Shown one piece after another: positions 8,260 through 15,677 of a stretch of DNA of 56,094 nucleotides. This stretch comes from an uncultured Phycisphaerales bacterium (GTDB lineage: Bacteria > Planctomycetota > Phycisphaerae > Sedimentisphaerales > Anaerobacaceae), in contig CALEZT010000227.1 of the NCBI GenBank assembly GCA_937927975.1, positions 1 through 56,094 on the forward strand, read 5' to 3'. The notes below the pieces were generated by a model. The model saw nothing but the letters and a program-made list of their open reading frames with translations, had not been told where the DNA came from and did no database searches. The translations under genes and the position numbers were made by a program. Positions within the stretch are counted from its first letter, which is position 1, and each line of letters begins with the position of its first letter.

Positions 8260-8288
8260 AGTCTACCGCTTCCTCGGCGCGCAGTCAA
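8260..8288 (-). promoter_or_regulatory. Sigma-70 promoter of the GH10 xylanase gene
   Basis: On the minus strand TTGACT (8283-8288) is followed by a 17-nt spacer and TAGACT (8260-8265). Both hexamers match consensus in five and four positions. The predicted start is near 8253, giving a leader of about 44 nt that contains the AGGAGG ribosome site of the xylanase. The promoter lies between the GH10 start and the end of the thioredoxin gene, so the xylanase need not be read from upstream. Confidence 0.6.
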
Positions 8289-8338
8289 TCCGGCCCTGCC
8301 GAACCTGGAATCCCGCAGAGGAGACAAGGCATGCTTCG

Positions 8339-9466
8339 CTACTTGTACGTCCGGCCGAGCGAATCGACGATCGCCTTCTTGACCTCTAGCGCATCGATCC
8401 GGCCCAGATGCTTGTGGAGGACTTCCCCGCCGGGCTTGATCAGCAGCGTGAACGGAATCGCGCCGGGCCACGAGGGGTCCACCGTGGAAATCAGGGCGGT
8501 GCTGTCGCCGCTGTAGATATAGTTCGTGAAGGACGCCTGCTTCATTCTCAGGAGTTGATGAGCCTTGCCCTGCAGGGACAGGCCGTCGACGCAGAGGCTT
8601 ACCATCTCGAACGGCCGTCCTCGGTACATGCGGTTGATCTCGACCAACTCGGGAAACTCCGCCAAACACGGCGGGCAGTGCAGCGACCAGATGTTGATCA
8701 GACGCAGCTTGTCGGTGTCGTTCTTGAGCAGGGCCTTGACCTCGTCCAGACCGATGGCGCTGGAAGTCACCGGCTCCTGAGCCCAACGCTCCATCGCCTG
8801 TTTGGCTGAGTCCCGCTTGTCGGACCACTTGACCGAACAGCCGACGACCCTGGTTATCTCGACCGGGACGGGCCTGCCCGCCAGCAGCGATTCGATCGCG
8901 TTGCGGGCGTCGTGCGATTTCACCGCGTTCGGATCCCGCTCGTTGTCGTCGATCCGCCCGACATAGCGGAGCTTCCGCTGGTCATCGAAGACAAACACGT
9001 GCGGCGTAGCGACCGGGCCATACGCCTTCGTGACCTGTTGCTTGTCGCCGTCGTAGAGATAGGGGAACTTGAAGTCCCGATCCTTGGCCCGGATCTTCAT
9101 ATCCGCCAGCGAATCGCCCACGTCCGTGTAGCCCAGTTCGTCCAGGCGGACCGCCAGCGGATCGTTGGGCGAGATCGCCACAAGAGCCACGCCTCTGTTC
9201 TTGTAGTCCACAGCCAGCGTCGCAATCCGCGCCTCGTACGCCTGGGCGGTCGGGCAGTGATTGCAGGTGAACACGACGACCAGGACCTTGGCCTGCACGA
9301 AATCGGACAACCTGCGAGTCCTGCCGTCCACGCCGGGCAGTGAGAAGTCCGGCGCCTGCGCCCCGATTGCCAGGGTCTTGACCGGTTCCGACGCCGCCGT
9401 CGCGAGGCCGCCGACGAACCACCCGCACGCAACCACTACAGCCACCACAAGAATCGATCTGTCCAT
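8339..9466 (-). CDS. Exported double thioredoxin-fold protein (AhpC/TSA-like plus TlpA-like)
   Basis: The 375-residue protein begins with a signal peptide (about 1-26, VVAVVVACGWFVGGL). The first thioredoxin-fold domain (about 30-190) has APDFSLPGVDG, the motif TCNHCPTAQAYE (CxxC) and a cis-Pro loop at VATPHVFVFD; it is of the redoxin/AhpC-TSA type. The second (about 215-375) carries NIWSLHCPPCLAEFPEL, a TlpA-like CPPC site, and IPFTLLIKPGG. Such periplasmic proteins usually reduce or isomerise disulfides or handle haem cysteines; the exact substrate is not predictable. GGAG lies 9 nt before the ATG at 9464-9466, which also gives the signal peptide, so the longer frame up to 9637 is rejected. 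Confidence 0.85.
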   Translation of the reverse strand: MDRSILVVAVVVACGWFVGGLATAASEPVKTLAIGAQAPDFSLPGVDGRTRRLSDFVQAKVLVVVFTCNHCPTAQAYEARIATLAVDYKNRGVALVAISPNDPLAVRLDELGYTDVGDSLADMKIRAKDRDFKFPYLYDGDKQQVTKAYGPVATPHVFVFDDQRKLRYVGRIDDNERDPNAVKSHDARNAIESLLAGRPVPVEITRVVGCSVKWSDKRDSAKQAMERWAQEPVTSSAIGLDEVKALLKNDTDKLRLINIWSLHCPPCLAEFPELVEINRMYRGRPFEMVSLCVDGLSLQGKAHQLLRMKQASFTNYIYSGDSTALISTVDPSWPGAIPFTLLIKPGGEVLHKHLGRIDALEVKKAIVDSLGRTYK

Positions 9467-9555
9467 CGGCGTTCTCCTATCCCCAGACGATCGCCCCTCC
9501 GCAGACCCGACCCGCCGCCGGACAAAGGCCGCGTCGGTCGAAGCCTGCTTGCCTA

Positions 9556-9584
9556 TACGTATCCGACGCCGCCCGGTTTGTCCA
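9556..9584 (-). promoter_or_regulatory. Possible promoter of the double thioredoxin gene
   Basis: On the minus strand TGGACA (9579-9584), a 17-nt spacer and TACGTA (9556-9561) form a plausible sigma-70 promoter. The start would be near 9549, with a leader of about 80 nt to the ATG at 9466. The -35 box matches at five positions, but the -10 box is weaker. Confidence 0.35.
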
Positions 9585-9721
9585 TTCCCAAAGCCCAGCC
9601 AAACGGTGTACTGGGGAACTGCTCGTCGTACTTGCATTCGAGAGCTTCGATCTTCAGGCGGAGCAAGACATTGTCGGGCAGGAGCGAAATGTCAAGCCCG
9701 CGAAGCGGACGTGGAAGCATG

Positions 9722-9850
9722 AAGACGTAGATGCGTGGATGCGCCCGGAAGAACCGTGGACGGAGTCCACCCTGCCGCTGTCGCCTTATCTCTGTGCCCT
9801 CGGTGCTCCCTGCGGACCACACAGCGTTTCATTCCCCGCGTCCTCGGCGA
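9722..9850. repeat. Degenerate intergenic repeat with GTGGAC-GGA-GTCCAC palindrome
   Basis: The stretch contains GTAGATGCGTGGATGCG near 9727, the perfect 6-3-6 palindrome GTGGACGGAGTCCAC at 9756-9770, and a segment that on the minus strand reads like a degenerate CACAGAGG/CACCGAGGGCACAGAGA repeat. It has no sensible coding frame. It resembles dispersed low-complexity repeats and not the neighbouring genes; assignment is by eye. Confidence 0.45.
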
Positions 9851-9885
9851 CCTGGCGGTCGGGAAATCGTCGCTCGTTGCCTCTC

Positions 9886-11217
9886 TCAGATCGTGAATGG
9901 GACGCGCATCGCGCGGGACCGCATGCGGTTGGCCTCGGGGTCGTTGACGAACTCGGCCTTGCGCAGATCGAACTTCAGATTGCGTTTGCGTTGCTCGCAG
10001 ATGTCGGCGGCCAGGCAGATGCTCATGGATCGGTACATCACGTCCGGATTGGCCACCGCGGGTCGTCGCGAACGGACGCAGTCGAGGAAGTCCCGCACGT
10101 GGTCCATCGGCCTTTGCGTCCGCCCTGCGTAGTCCGACAGCACTTTCTTGAATTCCTGCAACAGAGCGGGCGAGGAAACGTCGGGCTGCGAATACCCGTC
10201 CGCTGCCCCGGCCCAGCCTTCCGGCCCTTCGTACCGCTCGCCACAGGCGCCGCGCCAGTATTGGCACGGGTCCCACACCGAACCGGCGACCCGGAACAAG
10301 ACCAGCTTCACGCCGTTCTCAAGGCGGGTGACCATCGTCGCATCCGGCCCGGCGTACTCGAACTCGATGAAGGTCACGTTCTCCATGTCCAGTCCCGCCA
10401 AGGCCTGGGCGACCGTATGAGCGCCCCACATCGCGACATCGGTGGCGAAGTCGTAGTATCGGTACCAGCCTCCGCCGTTCACGTAACCGGCGTTGTAGGG
10501 CCGCCAGGGACAGGGCCCCAGCCAGAGGTCCCAGTCCAGTTCCTCCCTGGCCGGCTCGGGTTGGGCGGGCAGCCAGTCGTGAAGAAGCCCGTCGCGCCAG
10601 CGGCAGTCGGCGTACACCGTGTGGATCGGACCCAAACGACCCGTTCGCGCCAGCTCGATGGCGAACACGTGGTTGGCCTCGCTGAGCCGCTGGGCGCCGG
10701 TTTGATAGACCCGGCCATATCGCTTGGCGGTCTCCACGACCGCCTGCCCTTCGCCCATCGTCAGACAGGAAGGCTTCTCGCAATAGACGTCCTTGCCCGC
10801 CCGCATCGCCAGGATGGAGGCCAGCGCGTGCCAGCGGTCGCCCGTGGCGATCAGCACGGCGTCGATGTCGGTCCGTTCGGCCAGGAGTTGACGCATGTCG
10901 CTGTACGCGACGCAGTCCTTGTTGCCGTACTTGTTGTCCACCAGATTCTTGGCGGCCTCCCGCCGGCCCTTGTGGACATCGCAGACCGCGACCCACTGCA
11001 CGTCTTTTTCATTGAGCATGTAACCCAGGTCGTAGGAACCCCGGCCGCCCAGTCCGATGCCGCCCATGACGATGCGTTCACTGGGAGCTGCCACTCCCGC
11101 GGCGCCGAGCGATGAGGCGGGAACATAGTAGGGAACCGCCAACACCCCTGCCGTGGCGGCCGCAGTCCCCGCCAGAAATCGACGCCGTGTGATTGCATTG
11201 CTCGTGCCGTTGCTCAT
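9886..11217 (-). CDS. TAT-exported Gfo/Idh/MocA oxidoreductase
   Basis: Members of this family use NAD(P) to oxidise or reduce sugars and cyclitols. The 443 residues start with a twin-arginine signal: TRRRFLAGTAAATAGVLAV at about 10-28. The Rossmann domain follows with GGIGLGGRGSYDLGYM in the nucleotide-binding position, VCDV (end of strand 2), and CEKPSCLTMGE, in which the EKP lysine is the family catalytic or cofactor-binding residue. The C-terminal Gfo/Idh domain has DCRWRDGLLHDWLP and a DF/HD-type segment (GGGWYRYYDFATDVAMWGAH). Planctomycetes carry many exported paralogues whose substrates are unknown. A tight neighbour partner is lacking; it lies downstream of the sigma-factor gene on the same strand. 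Confidence 0.85.
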   Translation of the reverse strand: MSNGTSNAITRRRFLAGTAAATAGVLAVPYYVPASSLGAAGVAAPSERIVMGGIGLGGRGSYDLGYMLNEKDVQWVAVCDVHKGRREAAKNLVDNKYGNKDCVAYSDMRQLLAERTDIDAVLIATGDRWHALASILAMRAGKDVYCEKPSCLTMGEGQAVVETAKRYGRVYQTGAQRLSEANHVFAIELARTGRLGPIHTVYADCRWRDGLLHDWLPAQPEPAREELDWDLWLGPCPWRPYNAGYVNGGGWYRYYDFATDVAMWGAHTVAQALAGLDMENVTFIEFEYAGPDATMVTRLENGVKLVLFRVAGSVWDPCQYWRGACGERYEGPEGWAGAADGYSQPDVSSPALLQEFKKVLSDYAGRTQRPMDHVRDFLDCVRSRRPAVANPDVMYRSMSICLAADICEQRKRNLKFDLRKAEFVNDPEANRMRSRAMRVPFTI

Positions 11218-11541
11218 AGGCCCAGCCCCTTTCCCTTCGATCCTGTCATCTTCGTGCGGTGATCCCAGACCCCGCTGCGTTTGACCCGAAAGGCGGCCAT
11301 CGCTTGATCAAACCGCCCAACTCAGCCTCCCAGCTTACCGTCGAAGGCGGCATGGCATCAAGTCTTCCCCCCGAAAAAGCAGCAGCCGAAGCACTTTTGC
11401 GCTCCGGCTGGCTCTGCTCAATCCTCGGCGTGGCATGGGCGGCCCATCCTGGCGCCCGGTCCTTCAATCTGCGTGCTTGCCCCGATGCGGAATGCCGCAC
11501 CGGAGGGTCGCCCCCCGCGTACTTCACGCGTACTCGATACT
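11218..11541. other. 324-nt gap without a supportable gene
   Basis: The gap separates the TAT oxidoreductase from the sigma factor, both on the minus strand. Short open frames exist on both strands but have no recognisable family, start signal or residue pattern. In particular, no anti-sigma factor was found here. I see no hairpin or promoter that I would defend. Confidence 0.5.
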
Positions 11542-12132
11542 CTAGTTCGACATCTCGCAGAGTGCGGACGCATTCCAGTCTTCCGCGAATCGACCGACCG
11601 CGGTGTGAAGCCGACTCTTGACCGTTCCCACGGGAATCCGGAGCATTCCGGCAATCTCCGCATAGGAGAACTTGTGGAAGTAGGCAAGAATCAGTATCTC
11701 ACGCAGCTTGCCGGGCATCCGAGCGACCACCCGTTTGACCGAAGCGGCAGTCTCGTCCCGAATCAAATCGTCGTACGGCATCCGGGTGTCGCAATCCAGC
11801 GTGTTGAGCACGTCGTCGATCGAGTGGTCTTCGCTTTCGAACATGCTCCCCAGATTGGCCGAATCGATCCGCTGCATCCGGCGAAGCGCGTCCTTGGCCT
11901 TGTTCGCGGCGATCGTGAACAGCCATGGCCGCAGAGGACGGGACTGATCGAACGAATCCCGACTGACATACAGTTGCATGAACGTTTCCTGGAAGACATC
12001 GTCGACCAGATCCGACTGATTCAAGAACCTCCGAAGGAACGCGTAGAGGCTGTCTTTGTACAGCTTCACGAGCTCCTGGAAAGCGTCTTCTTCGCCCGCG
12101 GCGTATCGTTTCAGCAGTTCCATATCACTCAT
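11542..12132 (-). CDS. RNA polymerase sigma factor, sigma-70 family ECF type
   Basis: The protein redirects RNA polymerase to specific promoters. Its 196 residues contain a sigma region 2 (about 10-85: YAAGEEDAFQELVKLYKDSL, DLVDDVFQETFMQLY, RPLRPWLFTIAANKAKDALR) and a region 4 helix-turn-helix (about 135-185: VVARMPGKLREILILAYFHKF, SYAEIAGMLRIPVGTVKSRLH). The linker between the two domains, with IDDVLNTLD, is longer and more acidic than usual. The start at 12132 (MSDMELLKRY) follows GGAAGGGG with proper spacing, and a longer frame to 12273 is rejected. No anti-sigma gene adjoins it. It is divergent from the sensor kinase at 12357, so the 224-nt space between them likely carries both promoters. 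Confidence 0.93.
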   Translation of the reverse strand: MSDMELLKRYAAGEEDAFQELVKLYKDSLYAFLRRFLNQSDLVDDVFQETFMQLYVSRDSFDQSRPLRPWLFTIAANKAKDALRRMQRIDSANLGSMFESEDHSIDDVLNTLDCDTRMPYDDLIRDETAASVKRVVARMPGKLREILILAYFHKFSYAEIAGMLRIPVGTVKSRLHTAVGRFAEDWNASALCEMSN

Positions 12133-12242
12133 AGTTATCCCCTTCCAAGTTAAACCAATTATGAGTGCTATGGTAACAGAGTTGAAAGACCGGTAAATCA
12201 GGCTCTGGCTGCTTCTGTTATCCGGTTCGACGCTGGATTTCC

Positions 12243-12261
12243 TATCGGGAATTCCCCGATA
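12243..12261. promoter_or_regulatory. Palindrome TATCGGG-N5-CCCGATA, candidate operator
   Basis: A perfect 7-5-7 inverted repeat lies between the divergent sigma factor and histidine kinase genes. Its centre is about 105 nt before the predicted start of the kinase transcript. A near-copy, TATCGGG-N5-CCCGATG, lies at 14879-14896, ahead of the receiver-only regulator. The shared sequence suggests a binding site for a dimeric DNA-binding protein such as the NarL-type regulator at 14134-14820; this is inference. Confidence 0.5.
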
Positions 12262-12321
12262 CCCCCTCGGCATTCTTCCCAGCCGGGGGTGGGCAGGTCC
12301 GACGGGCCGCGAGGTTTCCTG

Positions 12322-12349
12322 TTGATTTGGCCGCCGGCGGGCCTATGAT
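12322..12349 (+). promoter_or_regulatory. Putative promoter of the histidine kinase operon, leaderless
   Basis: TTGATT at 12322-12327, a 16-nt spacer and TATGAT at 12344-12349 form a good sigma-70-like pair. The expected start point falls at about 12356-12357, which is exactly the ATG of MNENER. The two ATGs at 12345 and 12348 lie inside the -10 box and could not be used from this promoter. Confidence 0.5.
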
Positions 12350-12356
12350 GAGCGAC

Positions 12357-14168
12357 ATGAACGAGAACGAGCGAACCGCTGCGGACCTCGCGACCCCTGG
12401 GCCTGCCGGCAACCGCGACGTCAATGCCGCCGAGCATATGCGTGTGTTCGAAGAGCGCCGCTGGGAATTGGCAGTCGACGAGGCCCTGATCGCACTGGCC
12501 GACGCCTTGATCGATCCTTCGTTTTCGTTCGAGGAGACGACACAGACCGTCCTGGAGCACGCCCGGCGGTTGACCCAGAGCGAACACGGCTACGTCTCCT
12601 CAATCGACCTGGAGAGCGGCGCCAACATCGGCCACACTCTGACGAGCATGATGGGCGAGCAGTGCCGGGTGCGACCCGAGGACCGGCGGATCGAGTTCTG
12701 TCCCACCTCCGACGGCGTCTATCCCGCATTGTTCGGCCACGCGTTGAACACCCGCGTCGGATTCTTCACGAACACCCCGGCTCGTCACCCGGCTTCGACC
12801 GGCCTGCCCGAGGGACATATACCCCTGAAGAACTTCCTGACGGTCCCTGCGGTCGTAGACAACCAGGTCGTCGGACAGATCGCGCTGGCCAATTCGAGCC
12901 GGGACTATGCGGACCGGGACCTCCGCGCCATCGAACGGATTGCCAAGCTGTACGCGCTGGCCATCCAGCGGATGCGCCGACAGGCGGCGCTGAAGGCCAG
13001 CGAGGAACGCTATGCCCTGGCCCAGGAAGCAGCCAACATCGGCAGTTGGGACTGGAACATACTCACCGGCAAGCTTCTCTGGTCCGGTCGCATCGAGCCA
13101 ATGTTCGGATTCAGCCCCGGCCGGTTCGCGCGCACCTACGAGGCCTTCCTTCAGTGTGTGCACCCCGAGGACCGGCCCCTCGTGGTCGACTCGATCAGCG
13201 CCGCGGTGCAGCGAGGCAGGGACTATCAGATCGAGCATCGGATTCTCTGGCCCGACGGGACGGTGCGATGGATCGCCGAGACGGGCGACGTCATTCGCGA
13301 CCCCTCCGGCGCGGCGGTCCGCATGGTGGGCGTCGCCCAGGACGTCACCGAACGGAAGAAGGCTCAGATCGAGATTCAGAAACTCAATGAGCAGCTCGAG
13401 CAACGGGTCATCGAACGCACCGCGGAGCTGACGGAAGCCAACCGCCAACTTCGCGAGGAGATGCGCCGGCGTCAGCGTCTGGAGCAGGAGATCCTGGAGA
13501 TCAGCGAACGCGAGCAGACGAAGATCGGACGGGAACTGCACGACAGCCTCGGCCAACAGCTCACGGGCATCGCCATCATGGCCAAGGTGCTTCAGCAGAG
13601 ACTCGAGACCCATGCCCCGCAAGACGCGGCGAGGGCGGGCGAACTGGTGAAACTCATCAGTCGGGCCATCGAGGAGACGCGTCAGCTCTCCCGGGGGCTG
13701 CACCCCGTTGCGCTGGACGAAAACGGACTGATGGCGGCCCTGCAATCGCTGGCTCTGGCGACCGAGGGCCTGCCTGGAATCACATGCGTCTTCGAGTGCA
13801 ACCAGCCCGTCCCGGTCCAAAACGCCTCGATGGCGGTCCACCTCTACCGGATCGCTCAGGAGGCCGTCACCAACGCGATCCGCCACGGACAAGCCAAGCG
13901 GATCGCCATCTCGCTGACCTCCAACCACAGCCGGGCCACACTGTCCATCGTCAACGACGGCCGGAAATTCCCCAAGCGGCTTCCGCGAACCCGAGGCATG
14001 GGATTGCAGGTGATGGGCTACCGCGCCGAAGTGATTGGTGGTATACTAAACGTGCGACAGGGATCTGCCGGCGGAACTCAGGTCACCTGTGAGTTCGACG
14101 TGAAGCCGAAACGGCGCAAAGGGGCAAAGAAAGATGCCGCACAAGACGCAGAGCACAAACGCCCGTAA
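12357..14168 (+). CDS. Sensor histidine kinase, GAF-PAS-HisKA_3 (NarX/UhpB-type)
   Basis: The kinase autophosphorylates on a histidine and passes phosphate to a response regulator. No membrane segment is seen, so it should sense an intracellular signal. From the ATG at 12357 it has 603 residues: a GAF-like domain at about 45-205 (ALIDPSFSFEETTQTVLEHA, FLTVPAVVDNQVVGQI), a PAS domain at about 220-335 (EERYALAQEAANIGSWDWNI, WPDGTVRWI, VGVAQDVTERK), a coiled coil, a HisKA_3 dimerisation domain with His395 in KIGRELHDSLGQQL, and a HATPase domain with RIAQEAVTNAIRHGQAKRI as N-box and RGMGLQVMGYRAEVIGG as G-box. Its last 35 nt overlap the regulator gene. The start choice rests on the promoter at 12322-12349. 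Confidence 0.93.
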   Translation: MNENERTAADLATPGPAGNRDVNAAEHMRVFEERRWELAVDEALIALADALIDPSFSFEETTQTVLEHARRLTQSEHGYVSSIDLESGANIGHTLTSMMGEQCRVRPEDRRIEFCPTSDGVYPALFGHALNTRVGFFTNTPARHPASTGLPEGHIPLKNFLTVPAVVDNQVVGQIALANSSRDYADRDLRAIERIAKLYALAIQRMRRQAALKASEERYALAQEAANIGSWDWNILTGKLLWSGRIEPMFGFSPGRFARTYEAFLQCVHPEDRPLVVDSISAAVQRGRDYQIEHRILWPDGTVRWIAETGDVIRDPSGAAVRMVGVAQDVTERKKAQIEIQKLNEQLEQRVIERTAELTEANRQLREEMRRRQRLEQEILEISEREQTKIGRELHDSLGQQLTGIAIMAKVLQQRLETHAPQDAARAGELVKLISRAIEETRQLSRGLHPVALDENGLMAALQSLALATEGLPGITCVFECNQPVPVQNASMAVHLYRIAQEAVTNAIRHGQAKRIAISLTSNHSRATLSIVNDGRKFPKRLPRTRGMGLQVMGYRAEVIGGILNVRQGSAGGTQVTCEFDVKPKRRKGAKKDAAQDAEHKRP

Positions 14169-14820
14169 CAAACGAACGGTCCTGATCGTGGACGATCACC
14201 CGATCGTGCGTCAGGGGCTTGCCCAGTTGATCAACCAGGAAGCCGATCTTCTGGTCTGCGGCCAGGCGGAAGACGCTCACGAGGCCATCCAGGCCATTCG
14301 CCAGTTCAACCCGAACCTGGTGATCGTGGACATCTCGCTCAAGGACACCAGCGGCGTGGAGCTGATCAAGGACCTCAAGGTCCAGTTCCCCGATCTTCCG
14401 GTCCTGACGCTGTCGATGCATGACGAAGCAGTCTATGGTGAGCGGGCTCTGCGGGCCGGCGCCCGCGGATACATCATGAAGCAGGAGGCCACGGAGAAGG
14501 TGGTCACCGCGATCCGTCGGGTCCTGGCGGGCGAAGTCTACGTCAGCGATGGAATGGCCGCCAAGATGGTCAGCAAGCTCGTGGGCGGCGTCAGCAAGAG
14601 ACCCGAATCGTCCGTCGAGAGCCTCAGCGACCGCGAGCTCGAGGTCTTTCGCATGATCGGCGAAGGGTTCAGCACCCGCGAAATGGCGGAGAAGCTCCAC
14701 CTGAGCGTCAAGACCATCGAGACATACCGCGCGCATATCAAGGACAAGCTCGCCCTTCAGGACGCCAGCGAGCTGCTGCGGTCGGCGATCCATTGGGTAA
14801 ACTCCGAACTCCAGCGTTGA
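14134..14820 (+). CDS. Response regulator, NarL/FixJ (LuxR) family
   Basis: This DNA-binding regulator is most likely phosphorylated by the kinase whose 3' end it overlaps. The 228 residues contain a receiver domain (about 14-130) with the acidic pocket in VLIVDDHP, the phosphoacceptor Asp66 in LVIVDISLKD, Ser/Thr in LTLSMHDE and Lys116 in GYIMKQ. A LuxR-type helix-turn-helix fills about 158-220: LSDRELEVFRMIGEGFSTRE, MAEKLHLSVKTIETYRAHIK. All catalytic and DNA-contact positions look intact. The gene is followed by a strong hairpin at 14835-14865. Possible targets include the TATCGGG-N5-CCCGATA sites at 12243 and 14879, by proximity only. Confidence 0.95.
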   Translation: MPHKTQSTNARNKRTVLIVDDHPIVRQGLAQLINQEADLLVCGQAEDAHEAIQAIRQFNPNLVIVDISLKDTSGVELIKDLKVQFPDLPVLTLSMHDEAVYGERALRAGARGYIMKQEATEKVVTAIRRVLAGEVYVSDGMAAKMVSKLVGGVSKRPESSVESLSDRELEVFRMIGEGFSTREMAEKLHLSVKTIETYRAHIKDKLALQDASELLRSAIHWVNSELQR

Positions 14821-14834
14821 CCCGTCCCGACAGG

Positions 14835-14865
14835 TTCAGTCCGCTCGTCCGCCGTGCGGACTGAA
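14835..14865 (+). terminator. Hairpin after the kinase/regulator operon
   Basis: TTCAGTCCGC at 14835-14844 and GCGGACTGAA at 14856-14865 form a perfect 10-bp stem with an 11-nt loop, starting 14 nt after the regulator stop. No U-tract follows, so it may be a weak or factor-assisted terminator, or an mRNA 3' end stabiliser. Confidence 0.6.
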
Positions 14866-14878
14866 TGAGATCTCTCGC

Positions 14879-14896
14879 TATCGGGGAAAGCCCGAT
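14879..14896. promoter_or_regulatory. Second TATCGGG-N5-CCCGAT palindrome, candidate operator
   Basis: TATCGGG at 14879-14885 and CCCGAT at 14891-14896 are separated by 5 nt, matching the site at 12243-12261 except for the last base of the dyad. It lies between the terminator hairpin and the receiver-only regulator. A weak promoter-like pair downstream (TTTCCT at 14943, TATGAT at 14966) would place this site near -90. Confidence 0.45.
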
Positions 14897-15129
14897 GCTT
14901 GCATGGGGAATTCGTCCTACCCCAAAAACAGATGTGCCCCGATTTCCTCCCGTGTCTTCGATCCGTATGATATAGATGGGCAATTGAGCGAGGGATCGAT
15001 GAGAAGAGATCCCCAGCACAAATGCCAGGACGTTGCCATGTATTGACGACAGGAGAGTGCGGCACGATGAGCATGACGACAATGACGGCGACCTGCGAGT
15101 GGCGCCACATATGCGAGGATAGAATCAAC

Positions 15130-15543
15130 ATGGGCACTGAAGAAGAGCCAATCGTTCGGACGAGAATCCTGGTCGTGGACGATCACTACATCATGCGACG
15201 AGGTCTGTGCGAACTGCTCAACCAGCAGCCTGGGTTCGAAGTCGGCGCAGCGGTCAACAACGCGCAGCAGGCGGTGGAAATCGCGCAGCAGGAGCCGTTC
15301 GACCTGGCGATTGTCGATGTCTCTCTGGGTGAGGTGGACGGGATCGAGCTGACCAGCAGGCTCAAGTCCCAGCACCCCGATCTGATCGTTCTAATCCTGT
15401 CCATGCACGAGGAGGCTCTCTTTGCCCACCGGGCGGCAGGCGCTGGGGCTTCCGGCTTCGTCGCCAAGCAGCAGGCGGGGGAAACGCTCCTGCCCGCGAT
15501 CCGTCACGTCCTCAACGGCGAATACTACTTCAGTCATCTCTGA
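15130..15543 (+). CDS. Response regulator receiver domain protein without output domain
   Basis: The 137-residue protein is a single receiver domain: ILVVDDHYIMRRGLCELL, phosphoacceptor Asp63 in LAIVDVSLGEVDGIEL, ILSMHEEA and Lys113 in GFVAKQQ. The chain ends at LNGEYYFSHL, exactly where NarL-type proteins continue to the HTH, so it lacks a DNA-binding output. It is a relative of the regulator at 14134 (both have the VVDDH and LSMH(E/D)EA signature). Such stand-alone receivers can drain phosphate from a kinase or act through protein contacts. GAGGA precedes the ATG at 15130; an in-frame ATG at 15067, also preceded by AGGAG, would add 21 residues. Both starts remain possible. Confidence 0.85.
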   Translation: MGTEEEPIVRTRILVVDDHYIMRRGLCELLNQQPGFEVGAAVNNAQQAVEIAQQEPFDLAIVDVSLGEVDGIELTSRLKSQHPDLIVLILSMHEEALFAHRAAGAGASGFVAKQQAGETLLPAIRHVLNGEYYFSHL

Positions 15544-15547
15544 TCGA

Positions 15548-15561
15548 CCGAACCGGTTCGG
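15548..15561. repeat. Palindrome CCGAACCGGTTCGG after the receiver gene
   Basis: A perfect 14-nt palindrome lies 5 nt after the stop of the receiver-only regulator. It lacks a loop and a following T-run, so it is a poor terminator, and it may be a protein site or chance. Confidence 0.3.
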
Positions 15562-15677
15562 CGCCGTTTCGCTGCCAACGATCCCGCATCAAGACGCTTT
15601 CTTTCGGCGTCCGACGAGGGTATCATGCCTCGTCAGACAAATGGCCTTGTCCCTTGGAATCGTGCAGGAGATCGACG

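Larger units (their letters stand above)
9467..9885. other. 419-nt gap with promoter-like boxes, a possible gene relic and a repeat
   Basis: No intact gene is seen. On the minus strand the frame over about 9553-9720 reads like a C-terminal protein remnant (LLPDNVLLRLKIEALECKYDEQFPSTPFGW, of which only short parts are informative) with no credible start and no recognised family. A promoter-like pair lies at 9556-9584, and the repeat at 9722-9850 fills much of the rest. Confidence 0.5.

Noticed and set aside
9553..9822. Minus-strand frame with some protein-like C-terminal residues
   Set aside because: Its upstream half is a repeat and its start is not credible. It is kept only as a possible relic in the gap description.
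11246..11621. Short frames on both strands near the sigma factor, considered as an anti-sigma gene
   Set aside because: No membrane segment, zinc-binding motif (HxxxCxxC) or ribosome site was found, and the product has no family resemblance.
15548..15561. CCGAACCGGTTCGG palindrome as a rho-independent terminator
   Set aside because: It has no loop space and no T-run. It is listed only as a palindrome.
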